Assembly: GCA_051453625.1 (NCBI GenBank)
Contig: JBOZIK010000001.1
Span: 273,460,351-273,485,083 of the forward strand
Origin: Welwitschia mirabilis
Lineage: Eukaryota > Gnetophyta > Gnetopsida > Welwitschiales
Reading direction: 5' to 3'
Length of the DNA: 24,733 nt
Shown: positions 1 through 10,360 of the stretch, piece after piece
Layout: each line of letters begins with the position of its first letter
How positions within the stretch are numbered: the first letter of the stretch is position 1
Notes under the pieces: generated by a model
Seen by the model: the letters and a program-made list of their open reading frames with translations, nothing else
The model's database searches: none
What the model was told of the DNA's origin: nothing
Translations under genes and position numbers: made by a program

Positions 1-345
1 CTCCGTTCTCTTTCGTTCTTGATGGCCATGAAGCATCGCAGTAGACTGAAGAACCGAAAAAATTAAAAGGAAAAGCAGGAAACTGTGTCTGCAATGGAAA
101 GAATAACTGGAAGCATATTGTCATGTACGAAGATTGAGAAGAGGCCCTGAGATATTACTGGAGAGGAGGGTTTTGACTTGCCGGGTGGATGAATGGGAAT
201 GGAATAAAAGATGAGGCAAGGAGTGCAGAAGTCGTTTCAGAGAGCGGGCGCTTCCCAGATTGAGGAGGAATAAGATAGTGAACGTCTATTTGGATTTGTG
301 GTGCTTTACAGGACGACTAAGCATAAAGACAAATTGATATTGTAA
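1..345 (-). other. GC-richer segment, possible 5' end of a gene running off the left edge
   Basis: This stretch is near 45% G+C by eye, while the following kilobases are far more AT-rich. It has no retroelement motif that I recognise. On the minus strand it is rich in C and T, as plant 5' leaders often are, and ends with an ATG at 29 followed by nine more open codons or part codons (MAIKNERER) to the window edge. An alternative ATG in another frame lies at 37. A promoter or 5' UTR of a minus-strand gene is a reasonable guess, but too little of any coding region is inside the window to name a product. It could equally be unique intergenic DNA. Confidence 0.22.
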
Positions 346-812
346 AGAAAAAGAAAACAATAATTAAGAGATTTTTTAAAACTTTTGTGAATCTTATCAA
401 GGGGATTTTTTTTTTTGTTTTTTTTTAACACAATCACTTTTAAAATCATCACTAGTCTAAATAAATGATTGAATTATATTAAAGGCTTTAATTAGGTTAT
501 TTGGAAATTTAAACCTACAATCTTCTAAATAGATAATGAGTGTCCCATTAGTTGGACTAGCTTCCTATTGGCATTAACATATAAAGTAGATTTCTTATAT
601 TTGAGTTATCTAAAAAATAAAAACTAAATCATGGTGAATATTTTTAGTTGTGTTTGTAACATACTTTTGAAATGCATTTAAAATTAATAAATTATTTTTT
701 AACTTAACTTACGACATGTTATTCCAAAAATTAATTTTAATATACCTTTTAAATTTGTAGCATTTCCAATATATAAAAACCATTGTTAATTTTAATCATT
801 TATAAAAATTCC
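346..812. other. AT-rich intergenic DNA, no gene seen
   Basis: I see no coding region in any frame. The only landmark is a T run at 406-426 broken by a single G. Confidence 0.6.
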
Positions 813-816
813 AATA

Positions 817-1005
817 AGGTGGTAGCCCAACTAGTCCGATGCTTATCCTCCACTCACAAGGTTATGGGTTTGAACCTTTGGATGTCTGCTTGGCACTCTA
901 TCGAGCCTTTGGATGATCATGATGATCGTATATTCATGAGGAGGTACAATCACTAAAATATTCAAGTTTCACAATTGCCTCAATGAATGATTTACTTACA
1001 CCTAA
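817..1005 (+). repeat. SINE-like repeat, copy 1
   Basis: An internal RNA polymerase III promoter is suggested by an A-box-like TAGCCCAACTAG at 823-834 and a B-box-like GGTTTGAACCT at 867-877, about the spacing found in tRNA-derived SINEs. Downstream the text (GGATGTCTGCTTGGCA, then GAGGAGGTACAATCACTA) matches copy 3 in order and spacing, so this is a repeat family and not a chance tRNA-like string. I infer a plant tRNA-derived SINE. I did not find a clear target duplication or a terminal poly-A or poly-T tail. Confidence 0.5.
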
Positions 1006-1137
1006 ATTCTAATAGTATGTAAAGCAAGGCGTTTAAATATAAGATTTTTTCTTAAGTTTAATTTCATGACTACATAAATCATCGTTGAAGTTGTCTAAAA
1101 TATTAATATATAAAAGTTGCTCTAATAAAAAATTCAA

Positions 1138-1198
1138 TGAGGTCCTAGTCTAACTAAAGGGATGTTCATCTTTAAATAAAGAGGTTGTGGGTTTGAAT
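1138..1198 (+). repeat. SINE-like repeat, copy 2 (cut by a gap)
   Basis: An A-box-like TAGTCTAACTAA at 1146-1157 and the start of a B-box (GGTTTGAAT, 1190-1198) are present in the same arrangement as in the other two copies. The sequence is lost into the N run directly after the B-box. Its text is closer to copy 3 than to copy 1. Confidence 0.45.
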
Positions 1199-1298
1199 NN
1201 NNNNNNNNNNNNNNNNNNNNNNNNNNNNNNNNNNNNNNNNNNNNNNNNNNNNNNNNNNNNNNNNNNNNNNNNNNNNNNNNNNNNNNNNNNNNNNNNNN
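1199..1298. other. Assembly gap, 100 N
   Basis: A run of exactly 100 N, the usual placeholder for a gap of unknown size. It lies between two related SINE-like copies, so a repeat-induced break is likely. Confidence 0.95.
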
Positions 1299-1480
1299 TA
1301 ACTAAAAGGTTATTCATCTTTGAATCAAGAGGTTGTGGGTTTGAATAGTTGGATGTTTTTCTTAGCATATTGTGAAACCTTCATGTAATTAGTTTATTCA
1401 TTTGGGTAAGCATGGTGGTAGCACTTTTAAGGGAAGGTATAGTCACTAGAAGTTTTAAGTCTAACTCTAGTAAATGATTT
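1299..1480 (+). repeat. SINE-like repeat, copy 3 (5' end in gap)
   Basis: It begins inside the A-box region (TAACTAAAAGG) and has a B-box-like GGTTTGAATA near 1338-1348. It then follows copy 1 through GGATGTTTTTCTTAGCA, GGGAAGGTATAGTCACTA and GTAAATGATTT. Copy 3 carries an extra stretch at about 1385-1430 compared with copy 1. Confidence 0.48.
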
Positions 1481-2274
1481 TAATATTATTTATTTTAAGC
1501 AAATATTAGTTTTGTGAAATCCAAAAAAACACTTAATACAGGAGAGAGTGCAATTAAACTACAAGTTTTTTGAGAAGATAAACATTAAACATTATTAAAA
1601 AAATATAGGATAACATGCCTTCCTTCAAAATTGTAGATGTTTAAAAACTAGATAGCTAAATGTTTTTAGCTATATATTACATGTTTTACCTTTGGAAATT
1701 AAGTTTGGCTATTGTATTCTTGTTAATAATTCTTCCATAGATAAGAGTTAAGGTTCATTATGCATGATTTTCCTTGTATAACTCACACAATTTTTTTTTT
1801 TTTTTTTGGGTATAACAAACTAAGCATAATATTTTAATATTTTGTAATGAACTTAAATAATATATTAGAGTGTGGAAGAAGAATGATAATTAGTTTTATA
1901 GTTTAAGTGAATAATAAAGTAACATAATCAACAAATCATTCACACAAAACATTTATCCAAGATACATAATAGAGAAATATTGTGGAGGTAGTATCTTCCA
2001 TATATTAAGAAATTTAAAGTTTGGTTAGCATAGCTCTAGATGCAGTACTGTTAACCTTTCCTCACATAACTTGAAGGCATGCTAACCCAATATGTTTTTA
2101 AGGTATCAAATTCCTAAGAATGTTGATGAATTTTTATCTTAAATTGATGAATGAGTGTTAAGGTGCACTGTATTTGTATGCCTTTTCTCTAGGATGCCAT
2201 ATTCCTCATAATGTTTCCTTGAGTCAACAAGTTGATGTGTCTTTGTCGATTAATGATTGTAAAGATACCCCATC
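1481..2274. other. AT-rich intergenic DNA, no gene seen
   Basis: There are no open frames with recognisable motifs. A pure T run of 17 lies at 1791-1807; it could be a retroposon tail read on the minus strand, but I could not identify a body next to it. Confidence 0.55.
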
Positions 2275-2461
2275 NNNNNNNNNNNNNNNNNNNNNNNNNN
2301 NNNNNNNNNNNNNNNNNNNNNNNNNNNNNNNNNNNNNNNNNNNNNNNNNNNNNNNNNNNNNNNNNNNNNNNNNNNNNNNNNNNNNNNNNNNNNNNNNNNN
2401 NNNNNNNNNNNNNNNNNNNNNNNNNNNNNNNNNNNNNNNNNNNNNNNNNNNNNNNNNNNNN
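2275..2461. other. Assembly gap, 187 N
   Basis: Run of N. Open frames that bridge it are artefacts of the N translation and are not supported. Confidence 0.95.
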
Positions 2462-4250
2462 TTGTTAACATGTATTTGTCCATTTCTTAAAAGGCATGTT
2501 TTAGCAAAAATTTATAAGGCATGCCATTTTATTGACGTAGGATTACTGATTCATGAAAAGCCACACCAATAAGCTGATGTGTTATTGCATCCACTCCACC
2601 TAACATGTATGATTACAATTAATTCATTATAAACTACTTGATAAATTCAACTATTACAAATAAAAACATAAGATAGCATTTTAAGTAGCCTAGTTTTCTA
2701 TGATGTGTATTGCTCATGCCTCTAACCTACTAACTTTCCTTGATGCACTTATGCTTATCTATTTTCAATCATGCCTTTGACTAATAAATAAGTTACTTTT
2801 ATGGGTGTGTTATCATGCATATACCTTATCCTTTATTTTCATGCTTTAATATGTGTAATTATCTATCTCCATTTCAACTCCATGAATTTTTTCTCTCACT
2901 TGGAACAATAATGATAAATGTTTCTAATACTATTATTGAATCTTCCCACTTATCTCACAAATATTCTATCACTTCCCTTTAGAAATAATAATGATAAAAA
3001 CATATTTATAAATAACATAAATTTTAAAACATTTCAAAGGCAATATCTTAAATTATGCTCATTTCATTAGTTTCCTCTTTCAACCATCTTGCAAAATATC
3101 TTAATTAATTTTATTTTTTAAGAATATCATTATCATCTTATTATTTTTCTTTTATCGTATATGCTATTAGATGAGATAATATTTGTCATTCTTTATGGAA
3201 AATGTTTTACCTTATTAATAATAATCTAAGTGTAAAATTTGGTTCTTTGTTTTTTAAATTTCTAATAAAATTTCAAAATAAGTAAAGCTAAAAAGGGAAG
3301 GGGAATTCATTTTTACTATTTATTTTCTTCTTCTTCTTTTACTATAATAAAAATATTAAATTTTCTTCTTTCCTTTTTAAATTATCAACATATATGCATT
3401 CCATGGGTAACATAAAATTCATGCTAATATAGATTAAAAAACTATCTGTTCTTTTAAGACTACATCAAAACATACATTTGGAAGAAGAGATAAATGAAAT
3501 TCGACCTTAACTAAAGGTTATTTTAGTTTTCTATTTTCATAATATTTTTTAATGATTAATAAATTTTGTTATTAGTGTAAAATATTATTAAGGAAATAGA
3601 TTTGGGATTGGATTCTTATTTGAAGAGAATACATAATATAAGATGTACATCCTATAAGACAAAGATAGACAAAAATAATTAAAGGATAATTAGATAATCC
3701 ATTTTAAGTAATGAAAAGAAAAAGGAAAAATATTACAAGAAAAATACCTTGCTTTGATTCTAGCTTTGAATCATATGAGTTAAAGTATATATATGCACTT
3801 TATCTTTTTTGTTTTCATCTTTTTACCCCTGCTCCAACTAGGCTAACATCCTTTATGATGCTATCATAGTTTGAGTATTGATGTAAAGATATCCTTTCAA
3901 GGCTAGTTGGACACTATTTTGATGGAAAAATATTCATTATTTACACTTTTTTAAACTTTAAAATAGTAACTAGATTTGAAAATTCTAAATACTTCCATGG
4001 ATATTTGCTTGTTATTTCTAGAAACTTCCTTATCCCTTAAAATAGCTATAAAAGGAGTTCATGGTCCATCTTGTAAAACATGGGCTAAAGATTGATGGTT
4101 ATGAAATTCATCTTGTTATAACCTTTCCTTTATTTTCTAGTAATAAAGGTCTATTTCTTATATTCCATTTCATTCATAAATTTTATTTATTATTTTGATC
4201 AAGTTTATTGGATTTCTATGTTTCCACCTAATTTATCGATATTACAAAAA
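2462..4250. other. AT-rich intergenic DNA, no gene seen
   Basis: I see no protein motif on either strand. Pyrimidine tracts are common at 3320-3375. A TATA-like CTATAAAAGGAG at 4046-4057 followed by TAATAAAGG at 4141-4149 resembles the promoter and polyadenylation part of an LTR, but no partner copy or boundary was found. Confidence 0.5.
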
Positions 4251-4279
4251 GATGAGATTTCTAGAAGATTTATGATGGT

Positions 4280-4773
4280 AGAAGATGAAAGGTGAATGAG
4301 GAAGAAACCAAATGAAGAATATCTATCCCAAATGTGTGGTGATCAGCCATGAAAAAGGAATGAGATGTTGAGATTAAGGAAGAGGCATGAGACGAGCACA
4401 AGAAGATAGTAAAAATTAACAATACGAATCAAGATAATGAATACCTATTAGTGATAAAGAATGCCTATTATAAAATATGATATTAATTAGAATGATATTG
4501 AAAGGTATCAAGAAGAAATACTAGTCATTGTTATAAGTAATTTTACAAGTAATTAAGAAGAAGTATGTAGCTACTTCTAGTTGTAATGGGAATTTAAAAC
4601 CAAATATTTTGATTAATTAGAATTTAAAAATGAAAAATTATTTAAAATTGAAGATCATATCTAAGGTGAAAAAGATTGATTTCATTATAAAAAAAAAAGG
4701 CATGATAATACGTTGATGGAAGTACTTATAATTGAAGAGAGAGAAAGAGAAAAATAAATATTCAAAATTAGCA
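4280..4773 (+). repeat. Probable 5' LTR of the plus-strand gypsy element (left edge uncertain)
   Basis: The right edge is set by a primer binding site a few bases downstream; the last LTR bases would be TTAGCA at 4768-4773. A TATA-like TATAAAAAAAAAA lies at 4686-4698, a suitable distance upstream for an LTR promoter. I could not find a second copy inside the window, so the left edge and length are guesses. Confidence 0.4.
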
Positions 4774-4776
4774 AGA

Positions 4777-4788
4777 TGGTATCAAAGC
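4777..4788 (+). other. Primer binding site, initiator-Met tRNA type
   Basis: TGGTATCAAAGC is one base off TGGTATCAGAGC, the complement of the 3' end of plant initiator-methionine tRNA used by many plant LTR retrotransposons. It marks the LTR end and the plus orientation, which agrees with the RT and RNase H reading direction downstream. Confidence 0.72.
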
Positions 4789-4879
4789 ATATGAAAAATC
4801 ATTTTCTTATTAACTACTAGCATACTCTTTACTAAAGACTATATAACTTGTAAAAACAAGAAAGAATAGTAAAACAATA

Positions 4880-5775
4880 TGTAAATGCACTTCACCGCCT
4901 TTCCTTCTAATGTAGCTGATTTAAAGACATGGAGGAATAGATCTTCATTAAAAGGTTTTAGATTACTATCTAGTATCAGTTTTCATTGATCAATATAATA
5001 TTAATGAAGGAAGAATAATAATTTTTCTTAAGATATAAAGAAAGTTTAAAAAATATAAATTAGTAAAATGATAGTTAAAGAGGAGTACACTAAAAACGCA
5101 AGGATTCTAGATATGTTTTAGACATGATCAAGTACATGATATCATTGGGATTATCATTAAATATAAACATGTGCATTAATAATCCTTTAGGACACATGGA
5201 TAAAAATTTAAATGTGGAAGAGGAGGACAACTAAGAGAATTCTTAAGAAAATTCTTACATTGCAATGCTCTTGAATACAAGATGTCTAGAGTTCTACATG
5301 CTTAAGATACATAAAGTACTACATAAAGAATGTAATATGTTTTAGAAGAATGTAGCAAGTAATTATTTAAGAAATTTAGTTCAGATTCTAATCTTAAATA
5401 AGAAATAGCATTTCACCCATATTATAAAAGAATATGACATGATTTTTAGAGATGAATAATGTAGAGGTACTTATTAAGAGCATCTTATGTAAATGTGGTG
5501 TTATATTAGTAGTAAAGTTAGTATCATCATAATGGAATCTAATAGCAATGAGAATATTATTATAGAAATTTTATTAAAGAAGTTTCATCCACCTATTAAA
5601 AATCATCTTAAGCCTTATATACAATTATAAATAATTTAACAAATAAATGTTCAAGAGCATGCTAAAGTAAACCTAGAAATTAAACCATAGGAGAAGAAGA
5701 TAAAATGTAATTTGATGTTAATGAAATGCTAGGTGTTTCTTAAAATAGCTTGGAAGTATAACTCGAGAGTAGTTT
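4880..5775 (+). pseudogene. Probable gag remnant of the plus-strand gypsy element
   Basis: This stretch is assigned by position between the primer binding site and pol. I see no confident Retrotrans_gag match and no CCHC zinc knuckle. Short open pieces exist, such as 5776-5967 immediately downstream, but none carries a motif I can name. The protease, expected at about 5700-6250, is also unreadable. Confidence 0.3.
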
Positions 5776-6299
5776 ATGATGATAGAAGTACCACATATTT
5801 CTCCATTACCATGGAAGAAAGCTGTAATTGTTACCTTTGGTAGGGGACATGATATAACAAATAAGAGATCTAAAGTATATATATTAAGTTACAAGAAAAC
5901 TTTAGAGACATATAAGAATAATAAGGTATTTTACTTAGTTGTGAAACCAAGTAATTATAATAAGTAAGTATAAGTTATAGTATAAGTGGATGTATTACTA
6001 AAAAAAGTATAGCAAAATTCTTATAAAGGATCTTACAAATGGACTTCCACTTAAGAGAAGCATTTTTCATGTAATTGATAGTATCCTATAAGATTACATG
6101 AGAAGAGAGGAAAGACATTCAAATAAAAGATAAAGTTTTGTTGTAAAATGGATTCATATGAACTCAAATGAGAGAGTTTCTTGCCATGTATTATGCATAT
6201 AATTTTGGTGCTAAAGAAGGATGTTACTAAATTATGAATGCATATATATTTGATGGCAGTAAATCACATCATAATTAACTATAAATTTTTGACTCCTTG

Positions 6300-6785
6300 T
6301 ATTTATAATATTTTGAATCTTTTATTACATGCATCCTACTTCAATAAGATTTACATAAAGTCTGGTTATTATTAGTTTAAATCTAAGAATGCAATGAGTG
6401 AAAGACAATCTTTAAAATGCTGGATAACTGATATAAGTGATGAGTGATACCTTTCCAACTAGTAAATTCTCTAATAAAATTTATGAGATTAATGAAAAAG
6501 GTAGTAAAGGATTGTGTTAGTTAATATATCATTATGTCTTTGTATGAAATTCTCAATTTTTAGTATCACTGATGAAAAGCATTTAAGAAATTAGATATAG
6601 TATTAAAGAAGTTAGAAAGCAGTAGCTATTAATGCATATTAGTAAGTCATAATTCATGTAGCATAATATTATGTATTTGGATTTCATGGGTTCTAGAGAA
6701 ATATTAAAGATGGACCTAGTAATAAGTGAAGTTATGGTTATTGATCCATGTGATAGAATGCTAGTGAGAAGCATAGTTATGATGG
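6300..6785 (+). pseudogene. Ty3/gypsy reverse transcriptase remnant
   Basis: With frame changes the translation follows the gypsy RT fingers and palm. From 6316 it reads LLLHASYFNKIYIKSGYY, matching the family block around 'G-x-x-x-F-S-K-I-D-L-x-S-G-Y-H-Q'. Near 6450 comes PFQLVNSLIKFMRLM, matching the 'MPFGLxNAPxTF' block. At 6570-6610 there is DEKHLR then LDIVLKKLE, and at 6660-6720 FM-HNIMYLDFMGSREILKMD, matching the 'F-x-x-x-x-V-x-Y-L-G-x-x-V-S' block. The catalytic 'Y-x-D-D' position appears as SLYE in the best alignment, so both aspartates are lost. The Gln after SGYY is a stop. This copy is dead. Confidence 0.72.
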
Positions 6786-7330
6786 ACTAGTGGATTTTCA
6801 TTAGAATTTTGTAAGTAATTTTATAGGGATTATTACACCTATGATAGATTCTATCATAAGTAAATCAAATGAGTTTTAGTAGACCAAAGAATTAGATAAA
6901 AGATTTATTTTCTTAAAATAGAAGCTTCGTAAGGAATATGTGTTAGGATTACTAAATTTTAGTAATATACTTCATATGTAGGTGTACATAGATAGCATTG
7001 TGATTGGAGGAGTGACTAGTAAAGAAGATGATCCATAGAATACTTTAATAAGAAGGTGATGAAGATGAAAAAGTAATATTTCATATATGAGCACATGTTT
7101 TATGTTATGATCTAGGATTTACATAAATTAAGATGTTATCTACTATTGAAGGATTTTATCCTATAGATAGATCATTAAGGCTGAAAGAACAATAGATCCC
7201 AAGTAAATATTAATAAGTTTAATTTTACTTGATGGATTAAGGCATAGAAATTTTCTTTACCCTGAATCATTCAAAAGGAATATCACTAATAGAGTAAATG
7301 ATGCATATATTCATTAATGTAAAGTTGCTA
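6786..7330 (+). pseudogene. Gypsy RT thumb and RNase H remnant
   Basis: The connection begins with FVSNFIGIITPMIDSII near 6800, matching the family 'FYRxFIxxFSxIxxPL' block. EF-TKELDKRFIFLK follows (about 6865-6915). RNase H is visible as APVLG-like text at 6945 onward, YIDSIVIGGV near 6990 (the first catalytic Asp position is kept in 'YID'), YF-KKVMKMKK-YFIYEHMFYVM near 7040-7110 and YLLLKDFIL-IDH near 7140-7175. A degraded copy of the KLN-RHAKW region comes next. Many stops and at least four frame changes are needed. Confidence 0.68.
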
Positions 7331-7379
7331 ATCAAAATATTATAGATGATTTATAGTATTCATAAGAATAATACATTGA

Positions 7380-7660
7380 TGACATAGATATTGGAGTAAT
7401 TTATAAGAGTCTATAGAATCAAAAGACAAAATAAAGTAACTACCTCTTAATAAATAGATGATTATGTAAGGAAATTTAATTATGAATACCACTTCAAATG
7501 TTATGACAAGACATGTTAATTATGATAAGATTTTAAAATTAATGCATAAAAGATACATATGTCCTAGTTTAAGAAGCACATTGAAATATTTGAATAATGA
7601 TGTATGATTTACTTGTTAGCAATGTACACAGGGTAGACCTTGAAGTTTTTTATGATATAG
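7380..7660 (+). pseudogene. Gypsy integrase N-terminal (zinc-binding) remnant
   Basis: DDIDIGVIYKSL near 7378-7415 matches the linker that precedes the integrase of plant gypsy elements. NYLLIN--LCKEI-L-IPLQ follows (the 'D-G-x-L-F-K-G-x-x-L-C-I-P' block). Near 7560-7640 comes KKHIEIFE--CMIYLLAMYTG, the 'H-x-x-x-C-x-x-C-Q' end of the HHCC finger, with the second Cys changed. The catalytic DDE core that should follow is not visible. The reading depends on several frame changes. Confidence 0.5.
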
Positions 7661-8350
7661 AACATTTGTAAGATGTATACTAGCTATCAAGCTATAGATA
7701 AAAGTTTCAAATAAATAAAATAATGTATCTTATTATAGTATATTTGATCTTAGTTGTTGTTCTCTCTCAAGGATTGTAAAGATATTTTAGAGCTCATAAT
7801 AGTTTATAAAATGATTTGAGATAAGGATTTGTATAAAAAATGATTTAAAAAATAATTTTAAATAAAGAATAATATAGATTTATCCTTTTATAAATTAAGA
7901 ATGCTTATTTAAAAGATAAGTCAGTAAGTAAGCACAAGCTAAGTAAAATATTTACATTAAGAACAAATTAAATTCATAGATAAGTAATAGATTAGTCACT
8001 ATAGATTTTGAATGTCATCAAAGAACATATTGTGAATATGTTAATAACTTACAATGAAATGTAGGACAAACTCGAATAACATAAGATATGTCATTAAAAC
8101 TGATAATTATAAACCCTAACATTGCATTGAAGAAAAAATGGTAAATAGAAAAGAAGATTAAAAACTGAATTATTTCATCACTAATAATCATAATTGTATC
8201 ATTGATGAAAGAAAAGAATAAATCTAATTACATGTTTAAATAAATTTGCTAATGATGTTATTACTATAGAAATTAGCAATTTAACATAGATATATACTTG
8301 GTCTTAGCAAGGAAGATGCCTCGTGAATCAATCATTTTGTAATACCTAAG
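7661..8350. other. AT-rich DNA, no gene seen
   Basis: No domain could be read on either strand. It may hold unreadable remains of the integrase core and 3' end of the plus-strand gypsy element. Confidence 0.5.
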
Positions 8351-9569
8351 TGTTGCAACGTGAATTATGTGCTTTCATTCTCTAGTCAATGATCTTAAAT
8401 AATAACTTGCAATATTATAATCTAATACAAATAAAATAAACTAGTATAAGGAGTAATTCCAAATGACATACTCTAGAGAAGAATTTAGAAGTACATTTGG
8501 AATATTCAATTAAAAAGAAATTGAAATGCTATTATATTATAATTGCAAAATGATAAATGAAATGAAAATAAAATGATGAACACAATGAAATGAATAAATG
8601 CAAAGATGAGATGCAACCTAAATGAAATTACTAATCAATCTTACTAACTTATTATCACTTAAGTTAACCCTCATACAGTATATCAAAAATCACAATTAAT
8701 CTTATGTAATTAACTTGATTCCAACATAACATATAAAGAATATAAGAGAGAGATTAGAAAGAAATAAAATGATCTTTGTTAGTCATAGTTTTCCCATATC
8801 CACTTATAAAGCAAAATCTTTTCAATGAAGGAGACATGGTATAACACCAAGTACTGCATATCTTTATAACTAGGATGAATCCCTTACGTAAAATTCTATC
8901 ATATCACAAGAAATTTCAATGCAAGAAATATAAGATAACGGGGAACCTAAGGTGAGTCTTTATAAGTTGAGATTAACTATTCAGGTCATTAAGGATTATT
9001 AACAAATCAAGAGTAATCATATCACTAATTTTGTAACATCTTCTTAGTGTGAATTCTTCTTTCACATGTCTTCTTGATATAACATCTTCTTGATGTAATG
9101 TCTACTTAGTGTAATGTATTTCTTAATGTAATTTATTCTTGATTATGTGGAATGTCTTATTAATGTAACTTCTTCTTGGAATAACATCTCCTTGATGTAA
9201 TGTTTTCTTAATGTAAAGTCTTCTTGATTATGTGTAATTTATCATGATGAGTTCAACACTTAGCCTTTGGATCATGATGCCTCTACCAACGGATGCTATT
9301 ACTAGATTAGAAATATCTTTCTTATACATCTATAACTTGATAGAGAGATATTAATCTATAAAGCCTTTTGAACAAGGGTACAAGCACTAACTTGAAAAAA
9401 ATTCCTATGCATTAGTGTTGACTATAAGCACATTCAAAATTGACTTTGGCTTCAATAAACATTAACTTTTATAATGTATTCAATGTTGATCATTAACCAA
9501 AAGTCAATTCCTTATTCTTGGCCTATCATCCCAAATTTTCCTATAAAATTTGGGTAAGAACTTACAACA
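8351..9569 (-). repeat. LTR-like block, diverged relative of the Athila-like LTRs
   Basis: The block starts TGTTGCAACG and ends TTACAACA, so its ends form the inverted TG...CA pattern of an LTR. Its length (1219 bp) is like that of the Athila-like LTRs in this window (1268 and 1180 bp). Three short matches to the LTR at 13666 are collinear: ATGCAAAGATGAGATGCAA (about 8599), CAATGAAGGAGACATGGT (about 8824) and ATTCTATCATATCAC (about 8893). No target duplication is evident, so it may be a solo LTR or a truncated piece. The strand is taken from the matching LTR. Confidence 0.4.
9039..9238. repeat. 16-bp tandem repeat array, about 12 degenerate units
   Basis: The unit is close to TCTTCTTGATGTAATG. 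Successive units start at 9039, 9055 (a short one of 14), 9069, 9085, 9101, 9117, 9133 (a long one of 22), 9155, 9171, 9187, 9203 and 9219. Most are exactly 16 bp, with one to five substitutions from the consensus. Two units contain the insertion GATTATGTG, which suggests a larger repeat of several units was itself duplicated. The array lies inside the LTR-like block. Confidence 0.88.
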
Positions 9570-9669
9570 ATAGACAAGAGAATATATAACAAAATAGGAG
9601 ATAATTAATAAAATGCATAAAAATAGTCAACCATTTATTGACATTAGCCCCATTCAAATGGTTGAATAA

Positions 9670-10360
9670 AAACTTTTATCAACAATTGAATTTTATATGA
9701 GAATTTAATTTGAGCTTTAGTTGATTTCTTATGGCTGCATTTGATGATACTCCTTTCATTAAAAAACCTAAAGCTAGTATGAAGCTGGGATATAGTAAAT
9801 TTTAATCAGCTCATTGGTAACAGCATCACATATGTAATGATAGTTTAAATAAAAATGTTTAATTCATTGATGTAATACATGATTATTTGCAATAGTAATT
9901 ACACTTATGCTACCACTTATTATTGTGACAGGCTTAAAAAAAGTGAACTGCAGATCATTAATGAGTTTTTTAAGTTACATTACTTCTTGTACTCCCCTAT
10001 GATTTATATGTACTTAACTTTAGTTATAGATTGTGCTACAAGAGTTTGCTTGTATGATGACCAAGAAATTGGATATTCACCAAGCATATATAATAGCTTC
10101 TTATTCTTTTAACAGTATTAGGACATACTCCCTAGTCTAAATCACAATACCCCATATACAAATGATTTTATCAATGTCCATATTTCAAGCTGAAATCTAT
10201 TATTCCTATAGCATATTGATGTAGCTCTTTTACAACATTCTAGTGTTTATGAGTTGGATTTGACATAAAGGACGCTTCATAAAACACACCAAACTAAACG
10301 TTTGGCCAAGTTTTAGCAAGATATATAAGGCTACTAATGGTAGATTAATATGTTTTTTTT
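9670..10360 (-). pseudogene. Copia RNase H remnant
   Basis: The minus-strand reading gives LIYLAKT-PNV-FGV near 10330-10290 (the conserved 'YL-x-x-T-R-P-D-I' block after RT) and GYCDLDWGVCPNTVKR at about 10157-10100 (family 'G-Y-x-D-S-D-W-A-G' with the catalytic Asp). It then reads LGEYPISW-SYKQTLVAQS near 10080-10030, INDLQFTFFKPVTI near 9960-9925, AIANNHVLHQ--KH near 9895-9865 and a decayed 'EQLADIxTK' end near 9790-9750. This is a complete copia RNase H in outline, with several stops and frame changes. Confidence 0.82.

Larger units (their letters stand above)
4280..7660 (+). mobile_element. Decayed Ty3/gypsy LTR retrotransposon, 3' truncated
   Basis: The order LTR end, primer site, weak gag region, RT, RNase H, integrase N-terminus is that of Ty3/gypsy. 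Every domain needs several frame changes and contains stops. The integrase core, chromodomain region and 3' LTR are not visible, so the element is truncated or decayed beyond reading after about 7660. The RT and RNase H resemble the common plant chromovirus-like gypsy type more than Athila; the exact lineage is not certain. Confidence 0.75.

Noticed and set aside
867-877. Functional tRNA gene
   Set aside because: Only the promoter boxes resemble a tRNA. I could not fold a cloverleaf with acceptor and anticodon stems.
2174-2572. 132-residue plus-strand ORF and the overlapping 2232-2468 and 2250-2483 frames
   Set aside because: Most of the length is translated N. The real parts on either side show no motif and no reason to be joined.
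5776-5967. 63-residue plus-strand ORF as an independent gene
   Set aside because: It lies in the gag/protease interval of the decayed gypsy element, shows no motif, and is short enough to be chance.
6583-6774. 63-residue minus-strand ORF with hydrophobic text
   Set aside because: Antisense of the plus-strand gypsy RT.
9039-9238. CRISPR-like array
   Set aside because: Units are directly adjacent without spacers and are degenerate, so this is a minisatellite.
9584-9600. AAAATAGGAGATA as the end of the copia 3' LTR, compared with AAAATAGGAAATG at 24573
   Set aside because: The match is too short, and it would give an LTR of only about 50 bp.
9879-10112. 77-residue plus-strand ORF
   Set aside because: Antisense of the copia RNase H, which has clear motifs on the minus strand.
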